Of a stretch of DNA of 64,000 nt, positions 8,621-17,349 are shown piece after piece (position 1 is the stretch's first letter; the number at the start of each line of letters is the position of its first letter). The stretch is from Candidatus Tumulicola sp. (GTDB taxonomy: Bacteria; Vulcanimicrobiota; Vulcanimicrobiia; Eremiobacterales; Eremiobacteraceae): positions 124,001 to 188,000 of the forward strand of contig DATNNM010000011.1 of assembly GCA_035601835.1 (NCBI GenBank). Reading direction: 5' to 3'. The translations under genes were made by a program, and so were the position numbers. The notes beneath the pieces are model-generated. The model ran no database searches. It had not been told where the DNA came from and saw nothing but the letters and a program-made list of their open reading frames with translations.

Positions 8621-10306
8621 CTACATCTTTTCGGGCGCCAAGACGCCTAAGAGGTCCAGCGCTGAGGCGATGATGGTCCTGGTCGCGATGCATAGCGAGA
8701 GGCGAGCGCTCGTGAGCGCCTCGTCGTCGCTCAACACGATGCATTCCGTGTAGAAGCCATGGAAGTCCGTCGCGACGTCGCGCGCGTACTCCGCCAGCCG
8801 ATGCGGTGCGCGTGCCTTGGCGGCGTCGACCACCGTCCGCGGAAAATCGGCCAGCCGGCGGACGAGCGCGAGTTCCGACGGTTGCGCGAGTTTCGCGATG
8901 TCGCGCGAGGCTTGCGCGCGTTCGAGCAGCGCTTCCCGCCCGGTCTCTGCGGCTTTGCGCAGGATCGAGGCGATGCGCGCGTGTCCGTACTGAACGTAGT
9001 AGACGGGATTGTCCGCCGACTGCGCGACGGCGAGCCCAAGGTCGAACACGAGCGGTGATTCCAGCGCGCGCATGCAGAAGAAGAAGCGGGCAGCGTCGAC
9101 GCCGACTTCATCCAGCACCTCGCGCAGCGTGACGATGTTGCCCGCGCGTTTGCTCATGGCGACGACCTCGCCGGCGCGCTTGAGCGTGACCTGCTGTGCA
9201 GTGAGCACCTCGAGGCTGCCGGGCGCGCCGAGGGCCGACACGATGGCGTTCAGACGCGTGATGTAACCGTGATGGTCGGGACCCCAGATGTCGATGAGGC
9301 GTTTGTTGCCGCGTGCGAGCTTGTCGCGATGATATGCCGCATCCGAGGCGATGTACGTCGGCCGTCCGTCGCTTCGCCGAAGCACGCGGTCCTTGTCGTC
9401 CCCGAACTGCGTCGAGCGCAACCAGAGCGCGCCCTCTTGCTCGTAGGTCACGCCCCGGCGCTTCAAATCCTCGAGCACGTCGTCCACCGCGCCAGACTCG
9501 TGCAGCGACGCTTCCGAGAACCAGCGATCGAAGCGGACCCGGAAATACTCCAGGTCCGCGCGCTGTTGGTCGACGATCGTGTCGCGTCCGAACGTCCGAA
9601 GCGTCCGGCGACGCTCTTCGATCGGCGCATGCAGCCATTTGTCGCCGTCGCGGGCGCGCAATCGTTCCGCGGCGTCGACGAGATAGTCGCCCTGGTATCC
9701 GTCCTCCGGCAGCGGCGTCGGAACTCCGCACAGCGTCGCGTAACGAGCGAAAAGCGTGTCGGCCAAGAGATCGAGCTGCGTTCCGGCATCGTTGACGTAC
9801 GTCTCGGTCGAGACGGTCGCGCCGCCGAAGCGCAGGCACGCCGCGAGCGTCGCGCCGATGGAGCTCGAGCGGCCCTGAACCACGTTGAGCGGGCCGGTCG
9901 GATTTGCAGACACGAACTCGAGGAGAATCGGACCGTCGCTCTTCAACGCATCCGACTTCCCGTATGCCGCGCCGAGCGCGACGATCTCTGCGACCACGTC
10001 GCCCCAGAACGCCGGTGCCATCCGCAGGTTGATGAAGCCAGGCGCCTTGACGTCGATCGTGGCGACGCCGGTGAGGCCCTTAACGCCCGACGCGATGACG
10101 CTTTGCGCTACCTCGAGCGGGTTGCGCTTCCAAAGCTTCCCGGCCGCCAGCGCGGCGGCGGTGGCGAAGTCTCCGTGCGCGGGATCGCGCGCGGGCGAGA
10201 GCGCTACCGTCGGCGTGCTGCCGGGATCCGCTCCAACGGTCGCCTCGAGCCGGCGCTGCAACGCGCGCTCGACCGCCGTCAAAGCTTCACGGTAGCGGGT
10301 CGTCAT
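8621..10306 (-). CDS. argS: Arginyl-tRNA synthetase
   Basis: 561-aa class I synthetase that charges tRNA-Arg. The N-terminal ArgRS domain (1-90) is followed by the catalytic core with FVSANPTGPL (131-140), YVNDAGTQ (170-177) and WGPDHHGYI (341-349), the KMSKS-type loop MSKRAGN (384-390), and a C-terminal DALR anticodon-binding domain. The position normally holding the HIGH motif reads LNVVQGR (140-146) instead of a form such as LHVGHGR, so both active-site histidines are replaced. It starts at ATG 10306, next to an ATCAATTGAT palindrome. Length is normal. It is followed only by the convergent operon. Confidence 0.96.
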   Translation of the reverse strand: MTTRYREALTAVERALQRRLEATVGADPGSTPTVALSPARDPAHGDFATAAALAAGKLWKRNPLEVAQSVIASGVKGLTGVATIDVKAPGFINLRMAPAFWGDVVAEIVALGAAYGKSDALKSDGPILLEFVSANPTGPLNVVQGRSSSIGATLAACLRFGGATVSTETYVNDAGTQLDLLADTLFARYATLCGVPTPLPEDGYQGDYLVDAAERLRARDGDKWLHAPIEERRRTLRTFGRDTIVDQQRADLEYFRVRFDRWFSEASLHESGAVDDVLEDLKRRGVTYEQEGALWLRSTQFGDDKDRVLRRSDGRPTYIASDAAYHRDKLARGNKRLIDIWGPDHHGYITRLNAIVSALGAPGSLEVLTAQQVTLKRAGEVVAMSKRAGNIVTLREVLDEVGVDAARFFFCMRALESPLVFDLGLAVAQSADNPVYYVQYGHARIASILRKAAETGREALLERAQASRDIAKLAQPSELALVRRLADFPRTVVDAAKARAPHRLAEYARDVATDFHGFYTECIVLSDDEALTSARLSLCIATRTIIASALDLLGVLAPEKM

Positions 10307-10350
10307 ATCAATTGATTGGATGAAGCGTCGCGGCGCGCCTGTAACTGAAA

Positions 10351-10376
10351 TGTAGTGTTCCGAGCGAAGCTCGGAG
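10351..10376 (+). repeat. Dispersed palindromic repeat, copy 1 (TCCGAGC type)
   Basis: Head TGTAGTGTTCCGAGCGA, with stem TCCGAGC / GCTCGGA around a GAA loop. It lies between the argS start and the rlmH stop. The first 17 bases are identical to those of the copy at 53761. Confidence 0.75.
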
Positions 10377-10379
10377 ACG

Positions 10380-10826
10380 TCACCGGTGATACGGCTCGCC
10401 GCGATTGATCTTGATCGCGCGATAGAGCTGCTCGAAAACGAGCAGTCGCGTCATCTCATGCAAAAACGTCAGCGGAGAGAGCGACCAGCGGAAGTCGACT
10501 ATTTTGAGAACCAAGTCGTGAAGTCCAGCCGGCCCCCCGATGACGAGCGCAAGGCGCCGGTTGCCTGCGCGCTCGACCGCCGCGAGTCTGCCGGCGACTC
10601 CGAGCGAATCAAGCAGCGTGCCTTCGCGATCGAGCGCCCACACGACGCTGCCGGCTGCAACCCGCGCGAGCAGCGCGCGCCCTTCGCTCTCGAGGTCGTT
10701 CGGTTGCGCCTTCACCTCGATCACATTGACCGAGATGTACGGCGCAAGACGCCTGCGGTACATGGCGCAGCCATCGCGCAGGTAGCTCTCGCGCATCTTG
10801 TCGACCGCGATCACGTCCAGATTCAT
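10380..10826 (-). CDS. rlmH: 23S rRNA (pseudouridine1915-N3)-methyltransferase RlmH
   Basis: 148-aa SPOUT methyltransferase that methylates m3-pseudouridine 1915 in helix 69 of 23S rRNA using SAM. The trefoil-knot motifs are visible: VIGGPAGLHD (about 95-104), where the family usually has IGGAxG, LSPLTFLHEMTRLLVFEQLYRA, and the C-terminal GEPYHR that closes the active site. ATG 10826 overlaps the dprA stop by 4 bp. A longer in-frame ORF reaching 11141 is a dprA shadow. Confidence 0.95.
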   Translation of the reverse strand: MNLDVIAVDKMRESYLRDGCAMYRRRLAPYISVNVIEVKAQPNDLESEGRALLARVAAGSVVWALDREGTLLDSLGVAGRLAAVERAGNRRLALVIGGPAGLHDLVLKIVDFRWSLSPLTFLHEMTRLLVFEQLYRAIKINRGEPYHR

Positions 10827-11962
10827 CTCGCAGCCGCCTTCGACGCGGCACCACCGCGCACCAGCGCGTAGTTCCCGCCCGGCTTGCGTTCGACGATGCC
10901 TTGCAGCTCCAGCAGCGTCAACCGGGCCGCGACGTCCGCAGCAGGAGCCCCCATGCGAGCGCTGAGCTCGTCGATGCCCGTGCCGCCATCGAGCAGCTTC
11001 AGCAGATCGCGATCCTCCTTGGGTCCGCTCGGCGCGCTCGGTGAATGCAAACCGAGCGGTTCCCAGTTCAAAAGCGCGGCGACGTCCGCGGCACCGGTGA
11101 CCAATGCCACGCCGTCGGCGATGAGGGCGTTGGTGCCGCAACTCGTCGGGCGTGTCACATCGCCGGGGACGGCGTATACCGCGCGGCCGAGTTCATCGGC
11201 AAGACGCGCCGTGATGAGCGCGCCGCTGCGATTGCTTGCCTCGACGACCACCGTGGCGTCGGCCAGCGCCGCGACCACGCGGTTGCGCATCGGAAATTGA
11301 TGCGCGCGAGCGGTCATGCTCGGAGGAAATTCCGAGAGCACGGTGCCGCCTGCGTCGACGATCTCTTCGGCGAGCAGCGCATGGTATGGCGGATACAGCG
11401 CACAGACGCCCGACCCGAGCACCGCAACGGTGGGCGCGTTCGCCTCGATCGCGCCGCGATGCGCAGCCGCATCGATGCCGCGCGCGAGGCCCGAAACGAC
11501 CGTCGCGCCGAACGCCGCGAAATCGGAAGCCATGGCGGTCGCGACCAAGCGCCCGTACGACGTCGCCGCGCGGCTGCCGACGATGGCGACGCAGCGGCGT
11601 TCCAACGCGCCGAGATCGCCCCGACAATACAGCACCAGTGGGCGGTCGCACAGGTCGCGCAGCTTCGTGGGATAAGCCGCGTCAGAATGCAACACGATAC
11701 GCGCCTTGGCTTTTCTGGCTTCGTCGAGAGCCCCAGCCGCCGCCGCCTCATCCACTTGCGCAAGCCGCGTCAGCGCGTCAAACGAGAGCGCTTCGGCGCC
11801 GTCCGGCGGCGCGCCCTCATGGGTGCGGATGTGGTCGACGATCGCGCGCGGCGAACCGAGCGCCCGCAGCCACGAAGCAAGCGGCCGGGGCGCCCAGGCG
11901 CCGGCACCGGCGACCGCCAGCAGGTAGCCGAGCTCGAGGTCGTCCATCGCTGCTAGCATCAC
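10823..11962 (-). CDS. dprA: DNA-processing protein DprA (Smf)
   Basis: 379 aa. DprA protects incoming single-stranded DNA and loads RecA during natural transformation. The Rossmann-like core contains CVAIVGSRAATSYG (about 124-137), VSGLARGIDAAAHRGA, GSGVCALYPP and FPMRNRVVAALADATVVVEA, and a C-terminal winged helix (LLDGGTGIDELSARMGA) completes the classic order. The start is ambiguous: GTG 11962, ATG 11959 or ATG 11947 all precede MDDLELGYLL. Together with comM at 21849 it suggests a DNA-uptake capacity, although neither gene alone proves competence. Confidence 0.95.
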   Translation of the reverse strand: MMLAAMDDLELGYLLAVAGAGAWAPRPLASWLRALGSPRAIVDHIRTHEGAPPDGAEALSFDALTRLAQVDEAAAAGALDEARKAKARIVLHSDAAYPTKLRDLCDRPLVLYCRGDLGALERRCVAIVGSRAATSYGRLVATAMASDFAAFGATVVSGLARGIDAAAHRGAIEANAPTVAVLGSGVCALYPPYHALLAEEIVDAGGTVLSEFPPSMTARAHQFPMRNRVVAALADATVVVEASNRSGALITARLADELGRAVYAVPGDVTRPTSCGTNALIADGVALVTGAADVAALLNWEPLGLHSPSAPSGPKEDRDLLKLLDGGTGIDELSARMGAPAADVAARLTLLELQGIVERKPGGNYALVRGGAASKAAAR

Positions 11963-11989
11963 GCATCCAAGCGCGGTCGTTAAGTCCTC

Positions 11990-12703
11990 TCAAGCGGAAT
12001 CGAGAAGCGCAAGCACTTGCTTTAGATTCGTCAGGCGCGGGGCGCGATCGAAATCCGCGAAGCGTTCATCGCGATCGAGCAGTGCCGCTCGCAAGCCGGC
12101 TGCAAGCGCGCCCTCGACGTCGTGTTCCGGAGAATCGCCGACGTGAAGCGCGTGTTGCGCGGCCGAACCGGCGCGCCGCAGCGCCTCATGGAAGATCTGC
12201 GGGTGCGGTTTCTCAAACCCGAGATGCGCCGAATCCAAAACGAAATCGAATGCATCGCGCAGCTGGACGGAGCGCAGCACCTCCTCGAGATCGCCCGTCC
12301 AATTCGATATCACGCCGAGCATGATGCCGCGCGCGCGCAGCGCGAGAAGCAGCGGCCGGACTTCGTCGTAGACGCGCCACCCAAGGCGTTCGAGGAAGCG
12401 CCGGTACACCGCTTCAGCGCGGGCGGCGTCCGCCGGATCGACCGCGCATGCGGACAACAGCACGCGATTGTATTCGATCCAAAACTGATCGACCAATTCG
12501 ATGGAAAAGCGTTGCGCGGCGGCCTCGGGATGGCGCGGACCGAGCAAGACGTTGGCGCGCGCGATGCCGCCGGCGAGTCGATTTTGGTCGATATCGATGC
12601 CCAAATCGGTACAAGCCTGCAAAAAGTTGGTCTTTTGGTCGGGCTCCATGCAAAGGAGCGTGTAGCCTGCGTCGAAAAAGACTGCGCGTACATCCTGGGC
12701 CAT
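11990..12703 (-). CDS. HAD-superfamily hydrolase
   Basis: 237-aa haloacid-dehalogenase-fold phosphatase. Motif I is FFDAGYTL (nucleophile Asp about residue 11), motif II is GVISNWTG, motif III is the lysine in GFEKPHPQIF, and motif IV is HVGDSPEHDVEGA. The helical cap between motifs I and II identifies subclass I, close to HDHD3/YjjG-like enzymes. Motif I lacks the second acidic residue (DAGYT rather than DxD), which is common in this subgroup. The substrate is unknown. It is divergent from the DUF5679 gene. Confidence 0.88.
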   Translation of the reverse strand: MAQDVRAVFFDAGYTLLCMEPDQKTNFLQACTDLGIDIDQNRLAGGIARANVLLGPRHPEAAAQRFSIELVDQFWIEYNRVLLSACAVDPADAARAEAVYRRFLERLGWRVYDEVRPLLLALRARGIMLGVISNWTGDLEEVLRSVQLRDAFDFVLDSAHLGFEKPHPQIFHEALRRAGSAAQHALHVGDSPEHDVEGALAAGLRAALLDRDERFADFDRAPRLTNLKQVLALLDSA

Positions 12704-12776
12704 TGGCGGGGCCTTCGAACTTCAGCCGGGTGGTCCTTCGCACGTGGCGAAGCGTCCGCCCACTAAGGGAGACCAA

Positions 12777-12923
12777 ATGCCTGAAGCGTATTGCGTGAAA
12801 TGCAAAGCCAAGAGAGAGATCAAGAACCCACAGCAGATCACCATGAAGAACGGCCGTCCTGCGGTGCAGGGCGAGTGTCCGGTGTGCTCGACCAAGCTGT
12901 TCAAGATAGGGGCATCCGCATAA
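12777..12923 (+). CDS. Small zinc-ribbon protein (DUF5679-like)
   Basis: 48 codons starting at ATG 12777, after a strong Shine-Dalgarno AAGGGAG (12765-12771). Two CxxC pairs, CVKC (residues 6-9) and CPVC (35-38), flank a strand-rich centre (KNPQQITMKNGRPAVQGE), as in DUF5679 zinc ribbons that are often annotated in actinobacteria and Chloroflexi. It probably binds one zinc and may be a nucleic-acid or ribosome-associated factor; that role is inference. It sits just upstream of nrdR. Confidence 0.82.
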   Translation: MPEAYCVKCKAKREIKNPQQITMKNGRPAVQGECPVCSTKLFKIGASA

Positions 12924-12973
12924 CCTTTCTTCGCCGAGCCGGGACCGCCGGCTCGCAGCGGCGGTGCTGATCC

Positions 12974-13426
12974 ATGTTGTGTCCGGCCTGCCGCAGCGGC
13001 GACACGAGAGTCGTCGATAGCCGCGATGACGAAAGCGCAGTCCGCCGGCGGCGCGAATGCCAAGCATGTCGCCACCGCTTCACCACCTACGAGCGCATCG
13101 AAGCAGCACGGCTATTCATCGTCAAGAAAGATGGCCGTCGCGAGCCTTATAGTCGCGACAAAGTGCTCTCCGGGCTGCGCAAGGCATGCGAGAAACGTCC
13201 GATATCCGATTCCGTCATGCAGGAAGTCGCCGACACCGTCGAGCGCGAGCTTTACGCTCGCGGCGAAAGCGAAGTAGCGTCCAGCGCGGTCGGCGAGCTG
13301 GTCATGCGGGCGCTGCGCACGCTCGACGAGATCGCCTACATCCGTTTCGCCTCGGTGTATCGATCCTTCACCGACATCAGTTCGTTTCAAGAAGAGCTCG
13401 CGCAGCTGCAGAAAAAGAACAAGTGA
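12974..13426 (+). CDS. nrdR: Transcriptional repressor NrdR
   Basis: 150-aa repressor of ribonucleotide reductase genes. It has an N-terminal zinc ribbon (CPAC at 3-6, then CQAC around 31) and an ATP-cone domain ([20 protein letters not shown]) that reads the ATP/dATP state. Its normal targets are nrd promoters with NrdR boxes, and none were seen here. The stop overlaps the dut GTG, so nrdR and dut form a nucleotide-metabolism pair. Confidence 0.96.
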   Translation: MLCPACRSGDTRVVDSRDDESAVRRRRECQACRHRFTTYERIEAARLFIVKKDGRREPYSRDKVLSGLRKACEKRPISDSVMQEVADTVERELYARGESEVASSAVGELVMRALRTLDEIAYIRFASVYRSFTDISSFQEELAQLQKKNK

Positions 13427-13884
13427 ACCAAGAGGTCCGCATCGCGATCACCGTGCTGCCGGAGGGCGATGGCCTGCCGCTGCCCGCGTACATGAGCGCC
13501 GACGCGGCCGGCTGCGACCTGTTCGCGGCGGTCGACGATCAACTGATGCTGCAGCCCGGCGAACGCGCGTTGGTCTCCGCCGGATTCTCGATGGCCATAC
13601 CCTCAGGCTATGAAGCGCAGGTCCGCCCGCGCAGCGGGCTGGCCCTGAAACACGGCGTCACGATCTTGAACTCACCGGGGACGATCGACGCCGATTATCG
13701 CGGACCCGTCAGCGTGATCCTGGTCAATCTCGGCGACACGCCGTTTTTGATCCGCCGCGGCGATCGCATCGCGCAGATGATCGTCGCGCGCGTGACGCGC
13801 GCTTCGTTTGCGAGCGTGGCCGAACTCGACGTCACCGGCCGCGGCGCCGGCGGATTCGGCTCGACCGACAAGAACGCGAGCTGA
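13423..13884 (+). CDS. dut: Deoxyuridine 5'-triphosphate nucleotidohydrolase (dUTPase)
   Basis: 153-aa trimeric dUTPase that hydrolyses dUTP to dUMP and pyrophosphate, keeping uracil out of DNA. All five motifs are present: [35 protein letters not shown] with the catalytic Asp, [11 protein letters not shown], and [11 protein letters not shown] at the C terminus. GTG 13423 overlaps the nrdR stop (GTGA). Longer in-frame starts upstream lie within nrdR and are shadows. Confidence 0.96.
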   Translation: MNQEVRIAITVLPEGDGLPLPAYMSADAAGCDLFAAVDDQLMLQPGERALVSAGFSMAIPSGYEAQVRPRSGLALKHGVTILNSPGTIDADYRGPVSVILVNLGDTPFLIRRGDRIAQMIVARVTRASFASVAELDVTGRGAGGFGSTDKNAS

Positions 13885-13889
13885 CGTTC

Positions 13890-14918
13890 GTGCGGGCGCT
13901 GGTCGTCGGGGCAGGGGCTGTCGGCCAGTACCTCGCCGCGCGCCTGCGCACAGGCGACCACGACGTGGTGCTGCTGGGGCGGGCTGCAACTACAGCCACG
14001 CTGCAAAAAGCCGGCGTGACGCTGCGCGCGGACGGGCGCACGCAAGCGGTAGCGGTGAGCGGTACGTCGGATCTTGCCGACCCGATCCTACGCGACCCGT
14101 TCGAACTCGTCATCCCGGCGGTGAAGTCGTATGCGACCCTCGGGGCGATCGATTCGATCAAAGCCTTGCCGGCGTGCTCGGAAGCCTCGCTGCTCGTGGT
14201 CCAAAACGGCTTAGGAAATGAAGAGCTTTGCGCGAGCGCGTTCGGGGCCGATCGCGTCGTCGCGGCGGCGCTGACCACCGCCGTCGACCGCTTCGGCGAA
14301 TCCGGCGTCATCGCATCAGCCAAAGGCGGGCTCACGATCGCGCCCGTCGGGCAACTGGCGCACAATTGGCTCATCGCCGCCTTCGAAACGACCGGCATGA
14401 AAGTCGCCGCCGCCGCCGATTGGCGCGCCTTGAAGTGGTCTAAACTGTGCATCAACTTGATGGCGAACGCCGTGTGCGCGATCCTCGACTGGACCCCGGA
14501 GCAGGTGTATGGCAACCGCGGCTCGTTCGGGATCGAACGGCGCTGCCTGCTCGAAGCCATCGCTGCGATGGAAGCGCTGAATCTTTCACCTGTCGGTCTG
14601 ATCGATTTTCCCGTGCCGCTCTTGATAGGCGCGGTGCGCGCGCTGCCTTCCGCCGTGTTGCGACCCGTGCTCGCCGGTCGCGTCGTCGGCGGTCGCGGCG
14701 GCAAGCTTCCGTCATTGCTGATGGATCTGCGCGCTCACCGCTCGCAGCTCGAGGTGGAAGCGCTCAACGGCGCGGTCGCGCAACGCGCGTCCGCGGCCGG
14801 CGTCGCCGCGCCTGCGAACGCGGCGGTGACTCGCATCCTGCGCAGCATCGCCGCGAACGAAATCGACTGGGACCTCTACCGAGGTAAGCCCGAAGCGCTC
14901 GCAGCTGCGATCTCCTGA
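13890..14918 (+). CDS. Ketopantoate reductase family protein (PanE/ApbA)
   Basis: 342-aa NADPH-dependent 2-ketopantoate 2-reductase family member, which would reduce ketopantoate to pantoate in CoA synthesis. The N-terminal Rossmann motif is VVGAGAVGQYLAARL, the mid-protein segment is VVQNGLGNEE, and the catalytic lysine region is WRALKWSKLCINLMANAVCA. Some members act on other 2-oxo acids, and no pan genes are adjacent, so the specificity is open. It starts at GTG 13890, 5 bp after dut. Confidence 0.85.
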   Translation: MRALVVGAGAVGQYLAARLRTGDHDVVLLGRAATTATLQKAGVTLRADGRTQAVAVSGTSDLADPILRDPFELVIPAVKSYATLGAIDSIKALPACSEASLLVVQNGLGNEELCASAFGADRVVAAALTTAVDRFGESGVIASAKGGLTIAPVGQLAHNWLIAAFETTGMKVAAAADWRALKWSKLCINLMANAVCAILDWTPEQVYGNRGSFGIERRCLLEAIAAMEALNLSPVGLIDFPVPLLIGAVRALPSAVLRPVLAGRVVGGRGGKLPSLLMDLRAHRSQLEVEALNGAVAQRASAAGVAAPANAAVTRILRSIAANEIDWDLYRGKPEALAAAIS

Positions 14919-14919
14919 T

Positions 14920-15711
14920 CTACGACGCCTGGGCTGCGGCGGCGGAAGGGCAGCGGTCGGATAACGCGCATTCGTCGCACTGCGGCTTCACACGGCACGG
15001 ACCGAGCGCTGCGAACAGCGCCAGAACGGCCTCGACCGCGTAGGGATCTCGCCCAAGCTGCTGCGCGATCGCGCCGATCGCGAGCTGCGCCGCTTCCGGT
15101 TCCTTGGCCGCGTCGATCACGTTGAGCCGTTCGAGCACGCGCCGCGCGCCCGGATGCGCGAAGGCCGTGAAGAACCCCCAGCGCTTGAGCGTCTGTCGAG
15201 TCGCTATAGCGCCCATCCGGGAAAAATCGGCGCACAGAATCTGGGCGAGCCCGGGCCACCCGAGCTCGGGCTGATCGCCTACGGCGTACCTCGCCAGCCG
15301 AGCGAGATACGTGCCATCGCCGGCGGCAAGCTCGCGCCACCGGCGCGCGTTGTCCACGCATACCCGCAGCTTGGTTTCGTTTCGAATGATAGGCTGCGCG
15401 AGCATCTGCCTGATCTTAGCGTCGTCGAATGCGGCCACAGCCGCCGGGTCAAAGCCGCAAAACGCCGACTCGAGCGCGGCGCGTTTCGACTCGACGATGG
15501 CCCACTGCATCCCCTGCGCGAATACCACCAGACACAGGCGGCCAAAAGCCACCGCATCGTCGGCGGGCGCGTCGTGATCGGCGACGTAACGGCGCACGCG
15601 AGCTGCGACCTCCTCGGAGCCGAGCGTCGTGTCAACGGCCGCATCGACGGCGCGCATGAGCGAGGCGGCGCGCTTGACGGACGCGCGCTTCAGAATCCCG
15701 GTGTGTTTCAT
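14920..15711 (-). CDS. Tag-like HhH DNA glycosylase with a C-terminal cysteine cluster
   Basis: 263 aa. The segment AFCGFDPAAVAAFDDAKIRQ, then PIIRNETKLRVCVDNARRW, aligns by eye with DNA-3-methyladenine glycosylase I (Tag), and LKRWGFF matches the Tag region after the helix-hairpin-helix. Unlike classical Tag, the C terminus has CRVKPQCDECALSDRCP, four cysteines in a C-x5-C-x2-C-x5-C pattern close to the iron-sulphur loop of endonuclease III/MutY (C-x6-C-x2-C-x5-C). It would excise a damaged base; the lesion is unknown. ATG 15711 has a well-placed AGAGG. The frame stays open upstream to 16062 (separate entry). Confidence 0.72.
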   Translation of the reverse strand: MKHTGILKRASVKRAASLMRAVDAAVDTTLGSEEVAARVRRYVADHDAPADDAVAFGRLCLVVFAQGMQWAIVESKRAALESAFCGFDPAAVAAFDDAKIRQMLAQPIIRNETKLRVCVDNARRWRELAAGDGTYLARLARYAVGDQPELGWPGLAQILCADFSRMGAIATRQTLKRWGFFTAFAHPGARRVLERLNVIDAAKEPEAAQLAIGAIAQQLGRDPYAVEAVLALFAALGPCRVKPQCDECALSDRCPSAAAAQAS

Positions 15712-16062
15712 GGTTCGATCCTCTGGCCAAACCCAGCGCGCTCGAGCAAGATAACGGCGGCAAGCCCACAGCCCATCGCGCGAAAGTCGCGCTGCGCGCG
15801 CTGAACGATAGCGCCACAGCGCGCCGTTGCCAGCGGCTAGCGCGATCACGCGCTTCGCGAAGATTTTCACCTCTGTGGAACCGCCGGCGACGATGGCTCG
15901 AAGGCCGCAGGGCGCCACGGCCGCATCCGCGATCCTCACGCCTGCATCAGACGACGCCGAAGCGAGCGCACGCGAAGCGACCCGTCGTCGCGCGCCAAGC
16001 AAGAGCGGCCGCAGCCGCGCAGTGTCGAGCGCTACGAACCAGAGCTGCTCCACGCATCGCAA
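15712..16062 (-). other. In-frame open region upstream of the Tag-like gene; possible decayed Y1/RAYT-like transposase domain
   Basis: 117 codons in frame with the downstream glycosylase, beginning at TTG 16062. The codon third positions look coding. By eye the order LWFVALDTARLRPLLL, GVRIADAAVAPCGLRAIV, ALWRYRS, LWACRRYLARA, WPED resembles REP-associated tyrosine (HUH) transposases, but the HxH metal motif is absent (PCGLRAI where PDHVHL would be). It may be an N-terminal extension of the glycosylase, a separate small gene or a remnant. The strong Shine-Dalgarno before 15711 argues that the glycosylase itself starts there. Confidence 0.3.
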
Positions 16063-16185
16063 TTATCACGCGCAATGCCGCGTCTGACTAGGGCAAAGGT
16101 CGGTCCGATGTTCAGCCGGAAACATTCCGCAGCGAGCGCCGTGATCGTTCGCTGCTGTCGCTGTTGCGAAAAGAGGGAGATACAC

Positions 16186-16668
16186 ATGCCACAAGCACCT
16201 GCGCAAGTACCTACGATGGTTTCCGATCCGCAGACGGATCCAACGGAACACCCGGCCGTCATGGACGTCAATCAGGCGCACAGCGATAACTTGTCGAAGA
16301 CCGAGACGGTTTGCAAGGACATCGCGGACCTGACCGGTGCGCCGCTTGCGCTGCTGCTCGCAATCGTCCTTCAACTATGCTGGGTCGCGGTCGGGATCAT
16401 CACGCACTGGGACCCCTTTCCCTTTCTCTTCCTGTTGACATGCTCGAATATTCTGCAGCTCATCCTCATCTTCGTGATCGCCGTGTCGCAAAAGCGATCG
16501 AGCCAGCACGATGAGCTTCGCGCCGAATCGGACCACGATTCGATAGCGCGGCTGCTCCATCATCAGGAGGTGCAGGAAGAGATCCTGATGCGCCTAGCCG
16601 AGCGTACGCAGACCGACGTCTCTGACATCAAGAAGTCGGTGCAAAACCTGATGCAGATGGCGGCCTAG
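16186..16668 (+). CDS. DUF1003-like membrane protein
   Basis: 160 aa. Two hydrophobic helices (about 55-75 and 83-107) are separated by WDPFPFLFLLTCSN, matching the DUF1003 signature of a short loop with DPxPF between two helices. A long polar C-terminal helix (LLHHQEVQEEILMRLAER) probably forms a coiled coil in the cytoplasm. ATG 16186 is chosen because AGAGGGAGA lies 7 bp upstream; the ORF is open to 16075, but that part has no such signal. Convergent with the amino-acid importer, whose stop is 4 bp away. Function unknown. Confidence 0.75.
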   Translation: MPQAPAQVPTMVSDPQTDPTEHPAVMDVNQAHSDNLSKTETVCKDIADLTGAPLALLLAIVLQLCWVAVGIITHWDPFPFLFLLTCSNILQLILIFVIAVSQKRSSQHDELRAESDHDSIARLLHHQEVQEEILMRLAERTQTDVSDIKKSVQNLMQMAA

Positions 16669-16671
16669 GTC

Positions 16672-17349
16672 TTAGTAGGTACGCCTCGCCAGGCGCCGCT
16701 CCAGCCCGCGGGCCGCGAGCGCCATCGAGAAATTGGTGACGAAATACACTAGGCCGATGAGCGTGAACGTCTCCATGGGGTTGAGGTACTTCGCGAAGAT
16801 GATGGTGCCGGAGCCGGTGATCTCCTGCACGCCCAAGCCCCACGCGTACGACGTGTCCTTGACGACCGTGATGAACTGACCGACCAGAGGCGGAATCACT
16901 TTGCGCAGACCTTGCGGTAAAATGACATAGCGCAAGGTCTGCAGGTACGTAAAACCCTGAGCGGCTGACGCTTCCCATTGCGATCGGCCAACCCCGTTCA
17001 GCCCAGCGCGCACGATCTCTGCCATCACGGCGGCCGTGTAGAGCGACATGCCGGCAATGGCCGCCGGCACGGGATGCAGGTGACTCCAAAAACGCGCCGC
17101 GAGCATGATCAACAGCATCGGCAGGTTGCGGAAGAGCTCGATATAGAACCCCGCCAGGATTCCCACGATGCGCAAGGCCGGATTGCCGCGCGCGTTCTCG
17201 CCGGCGAAGCGCGCGACGCCCAGCACCAGGCCGCCCGCCAACGACAGCGCGATCGTCCACACCGCGATCTGCAGCGTCACCTCGAAGCCCCACCATAAGA
17301 AGCGCAGGTTGGCGGGATCGAACAGAACGGTGAAGCCGCGCAGCGTCAC
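16672..17349 (-). CDS. Polar amino acid ABC transporter permease (GltK/HisM type)
   Basis: 225-aa permease of the 3-TM/HisMQ subfamily. It has the EAA loop around EASAAQGFTYLQTLRYVILPQ, which contacts the ATPase, and five hydrophobic segments. GTG 17349 overlaps the stop of the partner permease (GTGA); the open frame continuing upstream to 17622 is a shadow of that gene. With the next three genes it forms a complete importer, transcribed gltL, gltI, gltJ, gltK. Confidence 0.9.
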   Translation of the reverse strand: MTLRGFTVLFDPANLRFLWWGFEVTLQIAVWTIALSLAGGLVLGVARFAGENARGNPALRIVGILAGFYIELFRNLPMLLIMLAARFWSHLHPVPAAIAGMSLYTAAVMAEIVRAGLNGVGRSQWEASAAQGFTYLQTLRYVILPQGLRKVIPPLVGQFITVVKDTSYAWGLGVQEITGSGTIIFAKYLNPMETFTLIGLVYFVTNFSMALAARGLERRLARRTY

